A DNA stretch of 20,433 nt, from assembly GCA_937900045.1 (NCBI GenBank), contig CALCEB010000279.1, forward strand, positions 1 through 20,433, written 5' to 3'. The position numbers and the translations under genes were made by a program. Below, piece after piece: positions 20,279 to 20,433 of this stretch. Numbering within the stretch: position 1 is the first letter of the stretch; each line of letters opens with the position of its first letter. The notes under the pieces were generated by a model that was not told the origin of the DNA, searched no databases, and saw only the letters and a list, made by a program, of their open reading frames with translations. Origin of the DNA: an uncultured Acidobacteriota bacterium (GTDB taxonomy: Bacteria > Acidobacteriota > Terriglobia > UBA7540).

Positions 20279-20356
20279 AATGGACAACCGCGGGTGGCGA
20301 ATACATTGGTTTTTATGTATTCGCCAGGGGCAAGCCCTCACGGCGTCCTGTCCATT
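20279..20356. repeat. Nested inverted repeat
   Basis: The inner perfect 12-bp stem TGGCGAATACAT (20295-20306) / ATGTATTCGCCA (20315-20326) has a T-rich loop. The outer 8-bp stem is AATGGACA (20279-20286) / TGTCCATT (20349-20356). It may be a structured RNA or a third type of small palindromic element. Confidence 0.6.
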
Positions 20357-20433
20357 GCGGCTGGTGGTGGCGCATCCATGAATATCCGCCGCCGCAGTGT
20401 CCCTAAACGATACACTTTCCCGGTCTAACCCCG

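Larger units (their letters stand above)
19967..20433. other. Repeat-rich window end without recognised genes
   Basis: 467 bp with no convincing gene. It contains the promoter side of the toxin-antitoxin pair, a GGTAGCC palindrome (20174-20247), a nested inverted repeat (20279-20356) and a 14-bp direct repeat GGTGGCGCATCCAT at 20101-20114 and 20366-20379. The longest minus-strand frame (20094-20306) is largely repeat-encoded. Confidence 0.5.

Noticed and set aside
20094..20306. 70-residue minus-strand frame at the window end
   Set aside because: About a third is encoded by the GGTAGCC palindrome and the rest has no recognisable pattern.
5142..20356. Dispersed repeats as a CRISPR array
   Set aside because: Repeats are kilobases apart, palindromic, without regular spacers, and there are no cas genes.

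Overview
The window looks like a chromosomal segment of a GC-rich, free-living Gram-negative bacterium, most likely an acidobacterium from soil or a similar habitat. That assignment is inference. It rests on the ffh-rpsP-khpA-rimM-trmD-rplS-rnhB gene order, a receiver domain with an extended Asn-Tyr-Ala-Arg-Asp-Thr-Thr loop, a stand-alone TgpA-type transglutaminase, and intergenic regions filled with short palindromic repeats. No rRNA, tRNA, CRISPR array, phage gene or transposase was found.

Layout. 1-6.3 kb holds assorted single genes: a degenerate receiver-only response regulator; an RmlD-like NAD(P)-dependent reductase downstream of an exported protein of unknown function (minus strand); a large HPr-kinase/PEPCK-like P-loop protein (plus); a DinB-family protein and a one-cysteine peroxiredoxin (minus); and a class I methyltransferase (plus). 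6.5-11.6 kb is a minus-strand translation and secretion operon: ffh, rpsP, khpA, rimM, trmD, rplS, rnhB. 12.0-14.3 kb is a membrane transglutaminase (minus). 14.85-16.07 kb is a receiver plus PP2C/SpoIIE phosphatase fusion (plus), separated by a strong terminator hairpin from a convergent gene of unknown function. 17.07-18.10 kb is aroF, a type I-beta DAHP synthase. 18.1-20.4 kb is an accessory patch with three type II toxin-antitoxin loci, two of which have lost their toxins, mixed with repeats.

The most striking find is just upstream of aroF. A 20-codon leader peptide (16912-16974) carries ten consecutive aromatic codons (3 Tyr, 3 Trp, 4 Phe). It is followed by mutually exclusive antiterminator (16982-17031) and terminator (17024-17047) hairpins. 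This is a textbook layout for ribosome-mediated attenuation, here reading all three end products of the pathway that aroF opens.

The second theme is a family of 110-bp non-coding palindromic elements. There are three full copies (5142-5251, 14471-14580, 18584-18693), each flanked by 8-bp direct repeats that look like target-site duplications, plus two solo halves (11882-11911, 16800-16832). One full copy lies where a PIN-type toxin gene breaks off. A second palindromic family (18120, 19329, 19415, 20174) truncates another reading frame. A perfect 18-bp foldback lies at the premature stop of a ParE toxin. The accessory end of the window therefore looks like a place where small mobile palindromes accompany the decay of toxin-antitoxin modules.
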